Origin: Kosmotoga olearia TBF 19.5.1
GTDB lineage: Bacteria > Thermotogota > Thermotogae > Petrotogales > Kosmotogaceae
Reading direction: 5' to 3'
Assembly: GCF_000023325.1 (NCBI RefSeq)
Contig: NC_012785.1
Coordinates: forward strand, 744,001-808,000
DNA length: 64,000 nt
Part shown: one piece after another, positions 33,348 to 41,986 of the stretch
Position numbering within the stretch: the stretch's first letter is position 1
Layout of the letters: every line of letters begins with the position of its first letter
The notes under the pieces: generated by a model
Databases searched by the model: none
What the model saw: only the letters and a program-made list of their open reading frames with translations
What the model was told of the DNA's origin: nothing
Translations under genes and position numbers: made by a program

Positions 33348-34973
33348 TTACCAAACTCTCATTCCGATCAATCTCAGTTTTTTCTCAGATAATGTATCGC
33401 TATCTGTTCTATCGGAAACGGCAACAAGCATATTGAGATATTCGTCAATATTATCTTCAGGAGCACCAAATCTTTCACCAACAAAAGAACCTACTATGAA
33501 AAGCTGGGATGCTTTGTTACCAGAAAGTACGGTCCCAACATCTGGAAATCTAAACGTACCACCTTTACCATCTTCATCTGGCAAAGCAAAGAAACGACCG
33601 TTCAATACCCTGACGCCATGAGATGCATTTCCAACGCCACTAACCCCCTGACCATAAGTTATGATTATATCTCCTCCAATTGAAATTACAGTGAGGGATT
33701 CATCATTTTCTTTGCTTGAAACTTCTACCACAAAGTCCTTTACTGAATTAATCGCGTGGTTTACTACAGGACTCCCGCCATTGCCGTTGTTGAAATCAGT
33801 GTAAAGTGAGTCGTAGATTAAATTAGAATGCAATGTGACGTCACCCTCAACTAATATTTCAAAATTTCCGTCTATTCTTTGTGCCTTCTGAGCATCAGTG
33901 CTTGGTGTATTTATGTTATAGTCAAAAACTGCGTCTCCGTGTATCAAGATTCTGAGCAAAAAGTCCTGTTCTGGAATGGTCACCAGAGGGATTCCGTTTG
34001 CTCCTAATATTACCTTTCCACCGTCGAACTCAACCAGTACTTGATCTTCCGGTGACGGTGGATACACTTCAAGAACTAATGTGTCAGCCAGTTCTGGTAC
34101 AACTGGGTTGTCAAGATTTAGCACCGTACTCTCATAGCTGCTGAACTCCTCCAGATATTCCTCCCTAAGGTCTGAAAGATAGGTTTCAGCAGGTGTGGAT
34201 ATCTGGGTATAGTTAAAATCGTAACCTTCGCTAAATTCAACTTGATGAGCTGCTACTCCCTGTAAAAATATATTCGCTGGATCATTTTCTTCAGCCACTT
34301 CGATTTTACCCAACACGGTTACAGGACCATATAAAAGATCACCAGTAAATACTTGACTACCAAATCCACGGCCTTTTTTGGCTGATTTCAACTCAGAAAA
34401 TTCCCTTTCGATGGTCCCAAAAGAAAGTACGGGAAATATTTTTTCTCTTTCTTCCGTTGCAACTCCTAAAGCATATCCTCTAACATTAGGCTTTTTAGCC
34501 CAACCTATAATAATATAATCGCTAATATTATCACCTGTTTCATATTTGTAGATCACTGCACCAAAATCGTAATCACTCACCCATGGTAAGTTTTCCAGGA
34601 GACTAATAAAATCTCTTTCCTCAGAAAGATTCCAGCAATTTCTCGCCGCTATTTTTTCCAGGGCGTTTCCCCAATAAGTACCTTCAAGGCCACTTCGAGA
34701 GGTCACAAATTCCTTAAAGTTGGCGAGATCTTGCCAATCGTCTTCGAAATTTGAATCCACGTAGTTTGCTACAAGGTAGCCCAGAGCAAGTTCAGTAACA
34801 TTGGCGGCTACATTCTGAGCCATAGACATGGTCTTGAAAGTTCTTATTTTGTCTATCGACCTGCTTACCTGCAGACTAACTGTATAAATCATAACAGAGC
34901 AAAATACTAATACAATGAGTATCATCGGAAGAATGAAGCCATTTTTATTTTGACAACGAGTATCTGACAACAT
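33348..34973 (-). CDS. PilX-like pilus-assembly protein, large
   Basis: This 541-residue protein has an N-terminal membrane segment (NGFILPMILIVLVFCSVMIYTVSLQ) followed by a PilX-like region (TFKTMSMAQNVAANVTELALGYL), then a long beta-rich extracellular part (about 180-541) with repeated Gly and Asp. The G-F-I-L-P start without Glu5 is typical of PilX/GspK-type minor components. It is last of three genes with prepilin-like N-termini (35828 to 33348) and overlaps the previous one by 29 nt. I infer a pilus or secretion tip-complex component. Confidence 0.7.
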   Translation of the reverse strand: MLSDTRCQNKNGFILPMILIVLVFCSVMIYTVSLQVSRSIDKIRTFKTMSMAQNVAANVTELALGYLVANYVDSNFEDDWQDLANFKEFVTSRSGLEGTYWGNALEKIAARNCWNLSEERDFISLLENLPWVSDYDFGAVIYKYETGDNISDYIIIGWAKKPNVRGYALGVATEEREKIFPVLSFGTIEREFSELKSAKKGRGFGSQVFTGDLLYGPVTVLGKIEVAEENDPANIFLQGVAAHQVEFSEGYDFNYTQISTPAETYLSDLREEYLEEFSSYESTVLNLDNPVVPELADTLVLEVYPPSPEDQVLVEFDGGKVILGANGIPLVTIPEQDFLLRILIHGDAVFDYNINTPSTDAQKAQRIDGNFEILVEGDVTLHSNLIYDSLYTDFNNGNGGSPVVNHAINSVKDFVVEVSSKENDESLTVISIGGDIIITYGQGVSGVGNASHGVRVLNGRFFALPDEDGKGGTFRFPDVGTVLSGNKASQLFIVGSFVGERFGAPEDNIDEYLNMLVAVSDRTDSDTLSEKKLRLIGMRVW

Positions 34974-35322
34974 GGAAGGACTCCTCCCTTCCCGTGCTTA
35001 TATCCTCAAGCGTGACCGTAAAATCCACAATATTTTCTTCGAGTCCTTCAATATTTCTAACAGTTAAATCTCTCACCAGAATATTATTCAATCCGGAATC
35101 TTCAAAAATCTGATTGAGTAAACTTTTGCTTTCAGCCCCCGCTGATGGTGAATTCCTCAAAAAATCTTCTACGATTTTTTCGGCCACATGAAAATTTACA
35201 GTAAGAATACTCTCGCTGGACAGCTTTTTATAGTGCACAAGTAACGGGAATCCAGCCGAAACAAAAATCCCAAGTATCACCAATACAACAATAAGTTCAA
35301 CAAGTGTGTATCCCTTTCTCAA
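34945..35322 (-). CDS. Minor prepilin-like protein
   Basis: This 125-residue protein has the class III signal MRKG-YTLVELIVVLVILGIFVSAGFPLLVHYKKLS. Glu5 of the mature chain is present and Tyr, not Phe, follows the cleavage site. The soluble part is short, with one region of EGLEENIVDFTVTLEDISTG. The start overlaps the previous gene stop by 4 nt. It sits in the middle of the three-gene pseudopilin operon and resembles GspH/GspI or PilV-type minor pseudopilins in size. Confidence 0.8.
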   Translation of the reverse strand: MRKGYTLVELIVVLVILGIFVSAGFPLLVHYKKLSSESILTVNFHVAEKIVEDFLRNSPSAGAESKSLLNQIFEDSGLNNILVRDLTVRNIEGLEENIVDFTVTLEDISTGREESFHVVRYSLSK

Positions 35323-35828
35323 AAATACTTCACCGCCCCTTCTATCGTCTTAGAAAGGTTCTTATACTCAAAGGTTACTTTATAAAAGAGCCACTGATTG
35401 TGAGGGTAAACTGAAAAGTCCACAATGTCTTCAGCTATAACTTTGGATGTCAAATTACCATCAGAATTCGGAAAATAAAAGATCAACTGCTTCGTGTCAG
35501 CATCATGAGATATGAAAGCGGTGAGCGTAGCATAATGGGTTTCAGAAGACTCATCCCCTGCATATGGAACAGCAATGTTCAGGTATATGGTGTCAGAAGT
35601 TTCAGTGATGGACGCCAAACCCGTCCAGTGACGGGACACGATATAACGCAAAGATGTTTGAAAATTAATGATATTCTCTTCCAGCTCTATCGATGCATTT
35701 ATTACGTTGGCATTCTTAAGTATCATTCCGGTGATCAATGTCGCTGTCGTTATAATAATTGTTGATAAAATCAAGGCTACGAGCGTTTCTGTTAAAGTGA
35801 ATCCCTTCTTCCCAATAGATTTCTTCAT
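35319..35828 (-). CDS. Minor prepilin-like protein (PilW/GspJ size class)
   Basis: This 169-residue protein has the class III signal KKSIGKKG-FTLTETLVALILSTIIITTATLITGMIL, with Glu5 present. The body (LRYIVSRHWTGLASITETSDTIYLNIAVPY) is beta-rich. ATG at 35828 follows GGTGGAG at good spacing; an in-frame TTG at 35843 would put start and ribosome binding site in conflict. It is the first gene of the operon, whose promoter lies between 35830 and the IS remnant that starts near 35940. The IS may therefore sit just upstream of, or within, the original promoter region. Confidence 0.78.
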   Translation of the reverse strand: MKKSIGKKGFTLTETLVALILSTIIITTATLITGMILKNANVINASIELEENIINFQTSLRYIVSRHWTGLASITETSDTIYLNIAVPYAGDESSETHYATLTAFISHDADTKQLIFYFPNSDGNLTSKVIAEDIVDFSVYPHNQWLFYKVTFEYKNLSKTIEGAVKYF

Positions 35829-35939
35829 CGATATCTCCACCAATTTTCAGGGAAAAACAACCCTTGAATTCGTATATACGACTTAGTCTTATGATTACTT
35901 CCTAAATAATTATAGCACTTTCCTGCTATGTCAAGAAAG

Positions 35940-37175
35940 TGCTGTAAAAACATCCCTGTATCCTAAAACAGGCTAAGATTCCAATGTTTAGATATCTCCT
36001 TCCAAGTAGCCATTCTTCGTTAATGTCAAGCAAAATAGCAACAGCCAACCTCAAAAGTGCCGCATCATTTGGAAAAGCTCATACCACTCTAGTACGCCTT
36101 TTTAGTTCTTTATTTATCCGTTCCAGCATATTCATCGTTTTTATCTTTTCCAATGACTTCGTGGATTTTTCTGGTAATTAAACAAGCCGAATATGAATCT
36201 TTCACAGGTTTCCGCCGCTTTTTTGAACCCTTCTTCTTCAAGTTCCTCAATAAAGGCTTGTAACTTTTTCTCATCTGCAAGGCTCTCTTTCAACCGTTCT
36301 GCTATCTCTTTCCAACGTTTACGAGGTACTTTTTTCAGCACATCCCTCACGAAATGTACATGGCACATCTGCCAGCTCGCTCCAATGAACGCTTTTTTCA
36401 CCGCTGAGATTATCCCTCTGTGACCATCTGAGATAACAAGTTCTACCCCTCTCAATCCGCGGTTCTTTAGTTCTTCAAAGTAGTCTTCCCAGAAGAGTTC
36501 ATCTTCAACATCGGCGATCTTTGCACCAAGTATCTCCCTATGTCCATCTTTTCTCACACCAGCTACCACGTACAGAGCTTTATTAACATATCTAACTCCA
36601 TCCCTGACTTTGAAATAGCTGGCATCCACGAAAAGATACGGTATCTCCTCTTCTATTTTCCTGTTGAGAAACTCGTACACTTTTTCATCCAATTCCTTGG
36701 CTATATTAGAAACTGTTCCAGGTGAAAGTTCTTCAGCTCCAAGGGTGGATATTATTTCTTTTATCCTGCGAGTAGAAACACCCTGGAGATATGATTCGAC
36801 AATAGCATTCTTCAACGCTTTCTCTACTCTTGAATATTTTTCAAAGACCTTGGTTTCAAAGGGGAATTCCCTGAATTGAGGTTTCTTCAATTCCAATTTC
36901 CCTAACCTGGTGTTCAAGCTTCTTTTTCTGTAACCGTTGCGGTGTGCTCTTCTGCTTTTTGTTCTCTCGTAGTAGTCTGCTCCAGCCTATATTCGAGCTT
37001 CGTATTCCATAACCGTGTTCAAAAACCAGGTTAGAAGACTTCTCATTCCCTCTTCATTTTCTGTTAGAAATTGGAGTATAATATCTTTGATTTCCATAGG
37101 CCCTGTATCCCTCCTTTATATGGTTTGTGTGTTTTTCCTATTCTAGGATACAGGGCTTTTTATGTTTTTACAGCA
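35940..37175. mobile_element. Degenerate IS256-type (Mutator) insertion sequence
   Basis: The two ends share inverted sequences. Left: TGCTGTAAAAACAT then CCCTGTATCCTAAAACAGG (35940-35971). Right, read on the minus strand: the same TGCTGTAAAAACAT then AAAAAG and CCCTGTATCCTAGAATAGG (37175 down to about 37137). The transposase between them is broken at several places. The element separates the pseudopilin operon from a beheaded ceramidase-like frame. A clear target duplication was not found. Confidence 0.75.
35986..37097 (-). pseudogene. IS256-family transposase, inactivated
   Basis: The original frame starts at ATG 37097 (MEIKDIILQFLTENEEGM). It meets an amber codon at about 36990 in EARI-stop-AGADYYERTKSRRAHRNGYR, where the family has Gln or Glu. 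It then continues through the catalytic region (PYLFVDASYFKVRDG, VISDGHRGIISAVKKAF, WQMCHVHFVRDVL). After SHWKR near 36141 a 1-nt deletion shifts the frame into KTMNMLERINKELKRRTRVV, followed by an opal codon, then AFPNDAALLRLAVAILLDINEEW. The uninterrupted 258-codon part (36141-36917) is thus only the middle of the protein. Three separate lesions indicate long inactivity. Confidence 0.88.
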
Positions 37176-37515
37176 TTTATTTTATACTGCCTTGAAACTT
37201 CCAATTGAAGAGAAAAAAATCGAGAATTTAACGATAGGCGAACGGGCAAAACCCGGTATAGAACTAATAAAAAAACGTAAATTACCACCTGAAATTGCGC
37301 AGGCAAAAATCTCAATTCTGAGGTTTTCAGGTCTTTCGGTCGTATTTCTACCCTTTGAAATGTTCTTTGAAACCTGTTGCAAAACCAAGGAAAACGTCGT
37401 GATCGTGAACTACGCCAATATGTACAGACCGTACCTTGTCCCGGAAAATATTAGAGGAACATACGAATGGATTGTTTCACCCTATCCTGATGAAGCCGAA
37501 AACATTGTTCTATAA
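37162..37515 (+). pseudogene. C-terminal remnant of a neutral ceramidase-like protein
   Basis: The frame encodes LTIGERAKPGIELIKKRKLP, then SILRFSGLSVVFLPFEMFFE, then ENVVIVNYANMYRPYLVPENIRG and YEWIVSPYPDEAENIVL. This resembles the end of neutral/alkaline ceramidase-type domains (LPGEPF.E followed by v.gYANgYigYiP...YEg..s.f.pgae). The N-terminal two thirds are absent, and the frame runs directly out of the IS end at about 37175, so it has no authentic start. The IS insertion or an associated deletion probably removed the front of the gene. Confidence 0.6.
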
Positions 37516-37590
37516 TTTTTGGAAAAACACACCTGAAAACAAAAGAAATAGAAGTATAATTTAGTAAATGCTGTTAACAGAGGTGATGAT

Positions 37591-38676
37591 ATGTTAATCG
37601 AGCGAGTGCTGATCGTTGACCCCGTAGACGGAGAATACACCGGGAGCGTGCAATTCGGAGAAAAGATAGAACGAATAATGAAAAAAGAAACGGATTACGA
37701 TTATATACTCATGCCAGGCTTTATAGATCCTCACACGCACGGTCTCGTTGGAATAGACACGATGGAAGCCTCAAAAGCAGCCTATGAAAAATGGATAAAC
37801 GAAAACTTTTCTCGGGGAGTAACCCACTTTTTGCCAACAACTGTCTCAGCATCAAAAGAGGATATTTTGCATATTTTAAAAAGATTCAAAGGTGTCAGGA
37901 AATCAATAGGCGGGCTTCATCTTGAAGGCCCTTTTATAAGTATAGAGAAAAAAGGTGCACAGAATCCCGAACATATCAGAAAACCATCACTTGAAGAGCT
38001 AAAAGAAATAATAACTGACAGCGTGCGGCTGATCACAATGGCACCGGAAGTGGAAGGTTTTTATGAGGTTTTACCGTATCTGACTGAACGTGACGTAAGG
38101 GTGAGTATTGGCCACTCAAACGCTGTATTTGAAGACATGGCAAAGGCGTTCCAGAACAATGTTAGGAGAATAACCCATTTCCCTAACGGTTTGAGAGCTC
38201 TCCATCACAGGGAATTAGGAGTTGTTGGCGGAGCGCTATATCTGGATTTTACAATAGAGCTTATTGTGGACGGTGTTCACTCTTCACCGGAATTCGTTGA
38301 TTTCACGTATCGAATAAAAGGGGCAGACAAGATCATACTGATAACAGATTCAATATCTGCCACGGGGTTGAAAGATGGAAGTTACACGCTGGGTGGTCTT
38401 GATGTGAAAGTAGTTGGCGGTAAAGCGACCCTCGCTGATGGAACCCTCGCTGGTAGTACACTCACTTTTGACAATGCGGTAAAGAACTTTCACCGTTTTA
38501 CACACTGTACGCTGAAAGAACTCGCAATGGTTTCTTCTTACAATGCAGCGCGTGATCTTGGAATAGACGATGAAGGCCGGATTAAAGAGGGGTACAGAGC
38601 AAATTTTGTTCTCCTCGATAAAGAGTTGAATGTTGTAAAGACGGTCTTTGAAGGGAATGTGGTTTACGAGAAGTGA
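37591..38676 (+). CDS. nagA: N-acetylglucosamine-6-phosphate deacetylase
   Basis: This 361-residue amidohydrolase removes acetate from GlcNAc-6-P or GalNAc-6-P. Motifs are PGFIDPHTHG (metal site), GGLHLEGPFI with the catalytic metal-binding Glu, SIGHSNAVFEDM, THFPNGLRALHHRELGVVGGAL, IVDGVHSSPEF and ITDSISATG with the catalytic Asp. ATG at 37591 follows GAGGTGATGAT. It opens an amino-sugar gene group continuing, after a 400-bp repeat region, with a DeoR regulator, AgaS-like and LacD-like genes, so GalNAc-6-P may be the real substrate. Confidence 0.93.
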   Translation: MLIERVLIVDPVDGEYTGSVQFGEKIERIMKKETDYDYILMPGFIDPHTHGLVGIDTMEASKAAYEKWINENFSRGVTHFLPTTVSASKEDILHILKRFKGVRKSIGGLHLEGPFISIEKKGAQNPEHIRKPSLEELKEIITDSVRLITMAPEVEGFYEVLPYLTERDVRVSIGHSNAVFEDMAKAFQNNVRRITHFPNGLRALHHRELGVVGGALYLDFTIELIVDGVHSSPEFVDFTYRIKGADKIILITDSISATGLKDGSYTLGGLDVKVVGGKATLADGTLAGSTLTFDNAVKNFHRFTHCTLKELAMVSSYNAARDLGIDDEGRIKEGYRANFVLLDKELNVVKTVFEGNVVYEK

Positions 38677-38741
38677 GATCCGGGAAAAACATGACGCTCG
38701 CGAGGCTGTCAGCTGATGGAGCGACATTTGTGAAAGCTGTG

Positions 38742-38825
38742 CGCTGCTATGCAGCGGCTGTGCTGAGCTTCGCTCAGGCTATGCGTGACTTCGTCACGGC
38801 TATGCGCAACGGAGTTGCGGCTAAG
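38742..38825. repeat. Mini-palindrome array with exact 21-bp period
   Basis: Four 21-bp units each consist of a perfect 15-bp palindrome (6-bp arms, 3-nt loop) plus a 6-nt spacer: stems CGCTGC, CTGAGC, CGTGAC and CGCAAC, loops TAT, TTC, TTC and GGA, and spacers GCTGTG, GCTATG, GCTATG and GCTAAG. The stems differ almost completely between units, but each is perfectly self-complementary. It lies just after nagA. It has the same architecture as the three 21-bp-spaced units at 5169-5225. Confidence 0.85.
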
Positions 38826-38885
38826 TACATTAAAAAGCGAGATTGGATGTTGGAGACTGGAGAAAGCTGCTGCGCAGCGACAAAA

Positions 38886-39060
38886 ACCTTGTCGGTTGTG
38901 GGTTGTAGGTTGTGCGTGAAGAACTTCTTGAAAAGAGCGGGTTTAGGGTTTAGAAAAAGGGACGTACAACGTACAACCAATAACGGTTTTTCTCGAATCT
39001 CGGGTCTCGGATTCTCGGTTCTCGGACGTTACGTACAACGCACAACGTACAACGGTAAAT
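38886..39060. repeat. Dispersed low-complexity repeats before the DeoR gene
   Basis: GTCGGTTGTGGGTTGTAGG and CGTACAACGTACAACC are inverted versions of one GTTGTRSGTTGT motif, followed by TCTCGAATCTCGGGTCTCGG, TTCTCGGTTCTCGG and again GTACAACGCACAACG. The same words occur at 5036-5058, 5614-5636, 29693-29728 and 47119-47200. The region fills most of the 400-bp gap between nagA and the DeoR gene and contains no gene. Confidence 0.7.
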
Positions 39061-39079
39061 CAGAACGGAGGGAAATACC

Positions 39080-39844
39080 TTGACAGTTATTGAGAGAAGG
39101 GAAAAAATTCTCCAGATTCTGAAAGCCCAAAAGAAAATAGACATTAAGTTTCTTGCAAAAATGATCGATGTTTCAGAAGTTACCGTAAGAAGGGATATAA
39201 GAATTCTTGAGAGAGAAGGAAAACTGCTGCGCAGTCGAGGAGTAATCATACTACCTGACGTCTCAGAATACGAGTTGTCCTTTATGGAAAGAGAAAAAGA
39301 GAACGTTGATTTGAAAAGAAAAATAGCCAGAGAAGCGATTAACTTCGTGAAAGAGGGAATGGTGGTAGGATTCGATGCAAGCACTACGGCTTTACAGATC
39401 GCGAAACTGGTAATAGAAAAGGGAATAAATATTACACTGGTTACCACCAGCTTGCCAATCTTTCGTTTGGTTACGTACTCTAACAGAGCGAACGTCATAC
39501 TTATCGGCGGGGAATATGACATGAAAAATCTATCTTTCGTTGGTCCTATTACCATTAGAAACCTTGATATGTTCTGCTTTAACCTTTGCTTCATTGGTGC
39601 AAGTACCATAATTCCCGAGCGAGGGTTTTTCACACCGGATTCCAGAGGTGCGGAAGTAATAAGACATTTTGCATTGAACAGTTCAAAAGTAATAGGCGTA
39701 ACGGATAGTTCGAAATTTAAAAAAAGCGCTCAATACCTGTCGGTAGACATTAAGCAAATAGATGTTGTGATAACCGATGACAAATTCAATGGGGAATACT
39801 TAAAAAGATTTCCATCCAGTGTGAAGGTCATTATGGCTAAATAA
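39080..39844 (+). CDS. DeoR-family transcriptional regulator of amino-sugar genes
   Basis: This 254-residue regulator has an N-terminal winged helix (IDIKFLAKMIDVSEVTVRRDIRILEREGKLLRSRGVI) and a C-terminal sugar-phosphate sensor domain (GFDASTTALQIAKLV, VTTSLPIFRLVT, LIGGEY, FIGASTI, IGVTDSSKF). A TTG start at 39080 follows CGGAGGGAA. Downstream amino-sugar catabolic genes suggest it is AgaR-like. It is only distantly similar to the DeoR-type regulator at 4866. Either protein could recognise the TTATATATGA sites upstream of the agaS-like gene. Confidence 0.9.
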   Translation: MTVIERREKILQILKAQKKIDIKFLAKMIDVSEVTVRRDIRILEREGKLLRSRGVIILPDVSEYELSFMEREKENVDLKRKIAREAINFVKEGMVVGFDASTTALQIAKLVIEKGINITLVTTSLPIFRLVTYSNRANVILIGGEYDMKNLSFVGPITIRNLDMFCFNLCFIGASTIIPERGFFTPDSRGAEVIRHFALNSSKVIGVTDSSKFKKSAQYLSVDIKQIDVVITDDKFNGEYLKRFPSSVKVIMAK

Positions 39845-39852
39845 TTCGTTGA

Positions 39853-40899
39853 TTGGGTACCTCCCGTGAAGCTATGGGGGTGATTGTTTTGGAGGGGCCA
39901 AGAGGACTTAGAAAGGGAGAAATTGATTCTGCTGTTGAACTTGCTGACAAAGTCCTTGCAAGTGGTGAAAAAAGGATGCAGAAGGTGTACCCTTTACTTC
40001 TTTCTGAAGATAATGCTGAAAATCTAAGGGTATTTGTGGATAAAGGGAAGGTTGTGTCACTCGTTGGCATGTTGCCGCGTGAATTGAATATCTACGGTCA
40101 TAAGGTTTATGTTGGACTCATCGGCTCTGTTAGTACAGATCCAGAGTATAGGGGGAAGGGATTCGCTACAAAACTTTTGCATGATGTTGAATTAAAAGCT
40201 TTGAAAGACGGGATTGCTTTGTTCTATATATCCGGTGGAAGAAACCTCTACAAACGTTTTGGTGCAGTAAATGCTGGTGTTTTTTACACCACCACAATCT
40301 CTGGAAAAAAAGAAAATCCTGAGGTCAGAAAAGCAACCGTCAAGGATATCGCTAAAATTTGTGAGATTCATTCGAGAAAACCCGTGAAATTCGTAAGATA
40401 TTTCGATGATTTTCTGAAGGTCTTTCAGACCGGTCATGCTGTCGATAAAGAGGCTGAGTACTTCATTTTCAAGGATTCCTACGCCATCTTTGTAGAACGG
40501 GACGGTCAGCCAAGGATGGTGGAATACGGTGGAGACGAACAAGATGTCCTGGAAATTGTAAAGCACGTTTTGAGCAAGAGTGATCACTATGAAGCTCTCA
40601 TTCATTTTCCGGGTTTTTCTGCGTTTAAGAACATTGTGCCTGAGAAAAAGAGAAGAGGGTTCTTTGGAACTGTTAAAGTCCTGTCGAATGAAATGTTTTT
40701 TGATCAAATAAAAGGCTATTTCCTGGAAAGATTACCAAAAAGAAGAGTTGAAAAACTAAAAGAACAACTCTCCTGCATGGATACCCCTTCTCTTACAAAA
40801 TTTCTTTTTGGTTCAATCGAAGGAGATCCTGAAATACCAGCAGATCTCGAAGGTGTTTTGCCTATACCTATTCCAGATTATGGAGCAGATTTTATTTGA
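39853..40899 (+). CDS. GNAT N-acetyltransferase, Eis-like two-domain size
   Basis: This protein, up to 348 residues, has a GNAT core: VYVGLIGSVSTDPEYRGKGFATKLLHDVELKALKDGIALFYISGGRNLYKRFGA. The acetyl-CoA loop is YRGKGFA. A second, more divergent region follows (about 150-260) and a tail contains SCMDTPSLTKFLFGS, an arrangement like Eis-type acetyltransferases. The TTG at 39853 has no clear ribosome binding site; ATG at 39874 (MGVIVLEGPRG) is an alternative start. It lies inside an amino-sugar gene set, so an amino-sugar or peptide amine could be a substrate, which is inference. Confidence 0.75.
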   Translation: MGTSREAMGVIVLEGPRGLRKGEIDSAVELADKVLASGEKRMQKVYPLLLSEDNAENLRVFVDKGKVVSLVGMLPRELNIYGHKVYVGLIGSVSTDPEYRGKGFATKLLHDVELKALKDGIALFYISGGRNLYKRFGAVNAGVFYTTTISGKKENPEVRKATVKDIAKICEIHSRKPVKFVRYFDDFLKVFQTGHAVDKEAEYFIFKDSYAIFVERDGQPRMVEYGGDEQDVLEIVKHVLSKSDHYEALIHFPGFSAFKNIVPEKKRRGFFGTVKVLSNEMFFDQIKGYFLERLPKRRVEKLKEQLSCMDTPSLTKFLFGSIEGDPEIPADLEGVLPIPIPDYGADFI

Positions 40900-40923
40900 A
40901 ACTTAGAAAAGGAGCGTCTTACT

Positions 40924-41937
40924 ATGGATATTCTCGAAAAGCTTGTCAACACAGCTACCGGTCCTGATGTATCCACCGAAGAAAAGCTCAAGAGAACAGC
41001 CTTTCTTCTTGATATTCTGGTGGATTTTGGGTTCAAAGTGCGCAGCGGCAACGGGTGTCACGTTGCCGTACGTGGCAATCCTCCTTACCTAACCCTCATC
41101 GGCCATCTGGACACAGTTTTCCCGGAAGGTGAAGAGAAGAAAAGACCGTTCAGTATTGTTGGTGATAAAGCGTACGGTCCCGGTGTTGCGGACATGAAGG
41201 GCGGTATTGCGGTAATGTTTCAGGCACTCAAGGACATTGACCGGGACAACATAGCAATAATACTAAACGTTGATGAAGAGATAGGTTCACCAGAAAGTGA
41301 GATTGTTTTCAGTGAATTTGCCAAGAAAACCTCTTACTGCCTTTCATTTGAACCCGCTTTTCCAGATGGAAAACTTGTCGCCTCCAGAAAAGGGGTTGGT
41401 GCGCTCTTAATCAAAACTCACGGAAAAAAGGGACACGCTGCGAGGATACAGGAAGGCGCGAACGCTGTGGTGGAACTCTCAACCAAAATCCATAAAATCT
41501 GGGAATTGAACAGAAATTTTGTGGATTTAACTGTGAATCCAACGATTATCAAAGGTGGTATCAAAAGCAATGTAACTCCAGATTACGCGGAATGCTATTG
41601 CAACGTCAGATATTACGCGATGAATGAGGTAGAGAAATTCGAAAAAGAAATCGCCAGAATCTCTAAAGAAACCGTTATTAATGGTTGCACTACGGAATTC
41701 GAGTACAAGCAATATAGAAAACCCATGAAAGAATGCCCTGAACTCGTTGAAATCGTTAGAAAGGAAGGGTTTAAGGTCACACGATCATCTGGAAGCGGTG
41801 ATGCGGCATTCTTCAACAGAGCAATCGACGGACTCGGTCTTCCAGGAGGCAATCTTCACTCTGAGGAAGAATACGCTATCATCTCAGAATTTGATAAAAA
41901 GGTCAAACTCGCAAAAAAACTAATTACCTCAATTTAA
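40924..41937 (+). CDS. M20-family metallopeptidase
   Basis: This 337-residue dinuclear zinc peptidase or deacylase has metal-binding motifs LIGHLDTVFPEG, YGPGVADMKGG, LNVDEEIGSPESE (catalytic Glu then metal Glu), and a late GGNLHSEEEY with the final His. The lid domain has GHAARIQEGANAVVELS. It belongs to the ArgE/DapE/CPG2 superfamily. It is placed between an acetyltransferase and AgaS-like genes. It might remove acyl or aminoacyl groups from an imported amino-sugar conjugate, but this is only suggested by context. ATG at 40924 follows AAAGGAG. Confidence 0.85.
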   Translation: MDILEKLVNTATGPDVSTEEKLKRTAFLLDILVDFGFKVRSGNGCHVAVRGNPPYLTLIGHLDTVFPEGEEKKRPFSIVGDKAYGPGVADMKGGIAVMFQALKDIDRDNIAIILNVDEEIGSPESEIVFSEFAKKTSYCLSFEPAFPDGKLVASRKGVGALLIKTHGKKGHAARIQEGANAVVELSTKIHKIWELNRNFVDLTVNPTIIKGGIKSNVTPDYAECYCNVRYYAMNEVEKFEKEIARISKETVINGCTTEFEYKQYRKPMKECPELVEIVRKEGFKVTRSSGSGDAAFFNRAIDGLGLPGGNLHSEEEYAIISEFDKKVKLAKKLITSI

Positions 41938-41944
41938 GAGTTTT

Positions 41945-41968
41945 CCCCAAAAGGATAACCTTTTGGGG
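41945..41968. terminator. Terminator after the M20 peptidase gene
   Basis: CCCCAAAAGG (41945-41954) pairs with CCTTTTGGGG (41959-41968) around ATAA, followed by GTTTGTTTT. It separates the M20 gene from the agaS-like promoter. Confidence 0.8.
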
Positions 41969-41986
41969 GTTTGTTTTATCTTTTTG

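Noticed and set aside
37162-37515. Treating the 117-codon frame after the IS as an intact small gene
   Set aside because: It has no ribosome binding site, begins inside the IS end, and matches only the C-terminal third of a longer family.
38700-38830. CRISPR array interpretation of the 21-bp repeats
   Set aside because: Here the spacer is constant and the palindrome varies, the reverse of a CRISPR. Units are far too short, and no cas genes are near.
38950-39633. Antisense frame of 227 codons opposite the DeoR gene
   Set aside because: The plus strand encodes a complete DeoR regulator. The antisense frame has no recognisable motif and begins in repeats.
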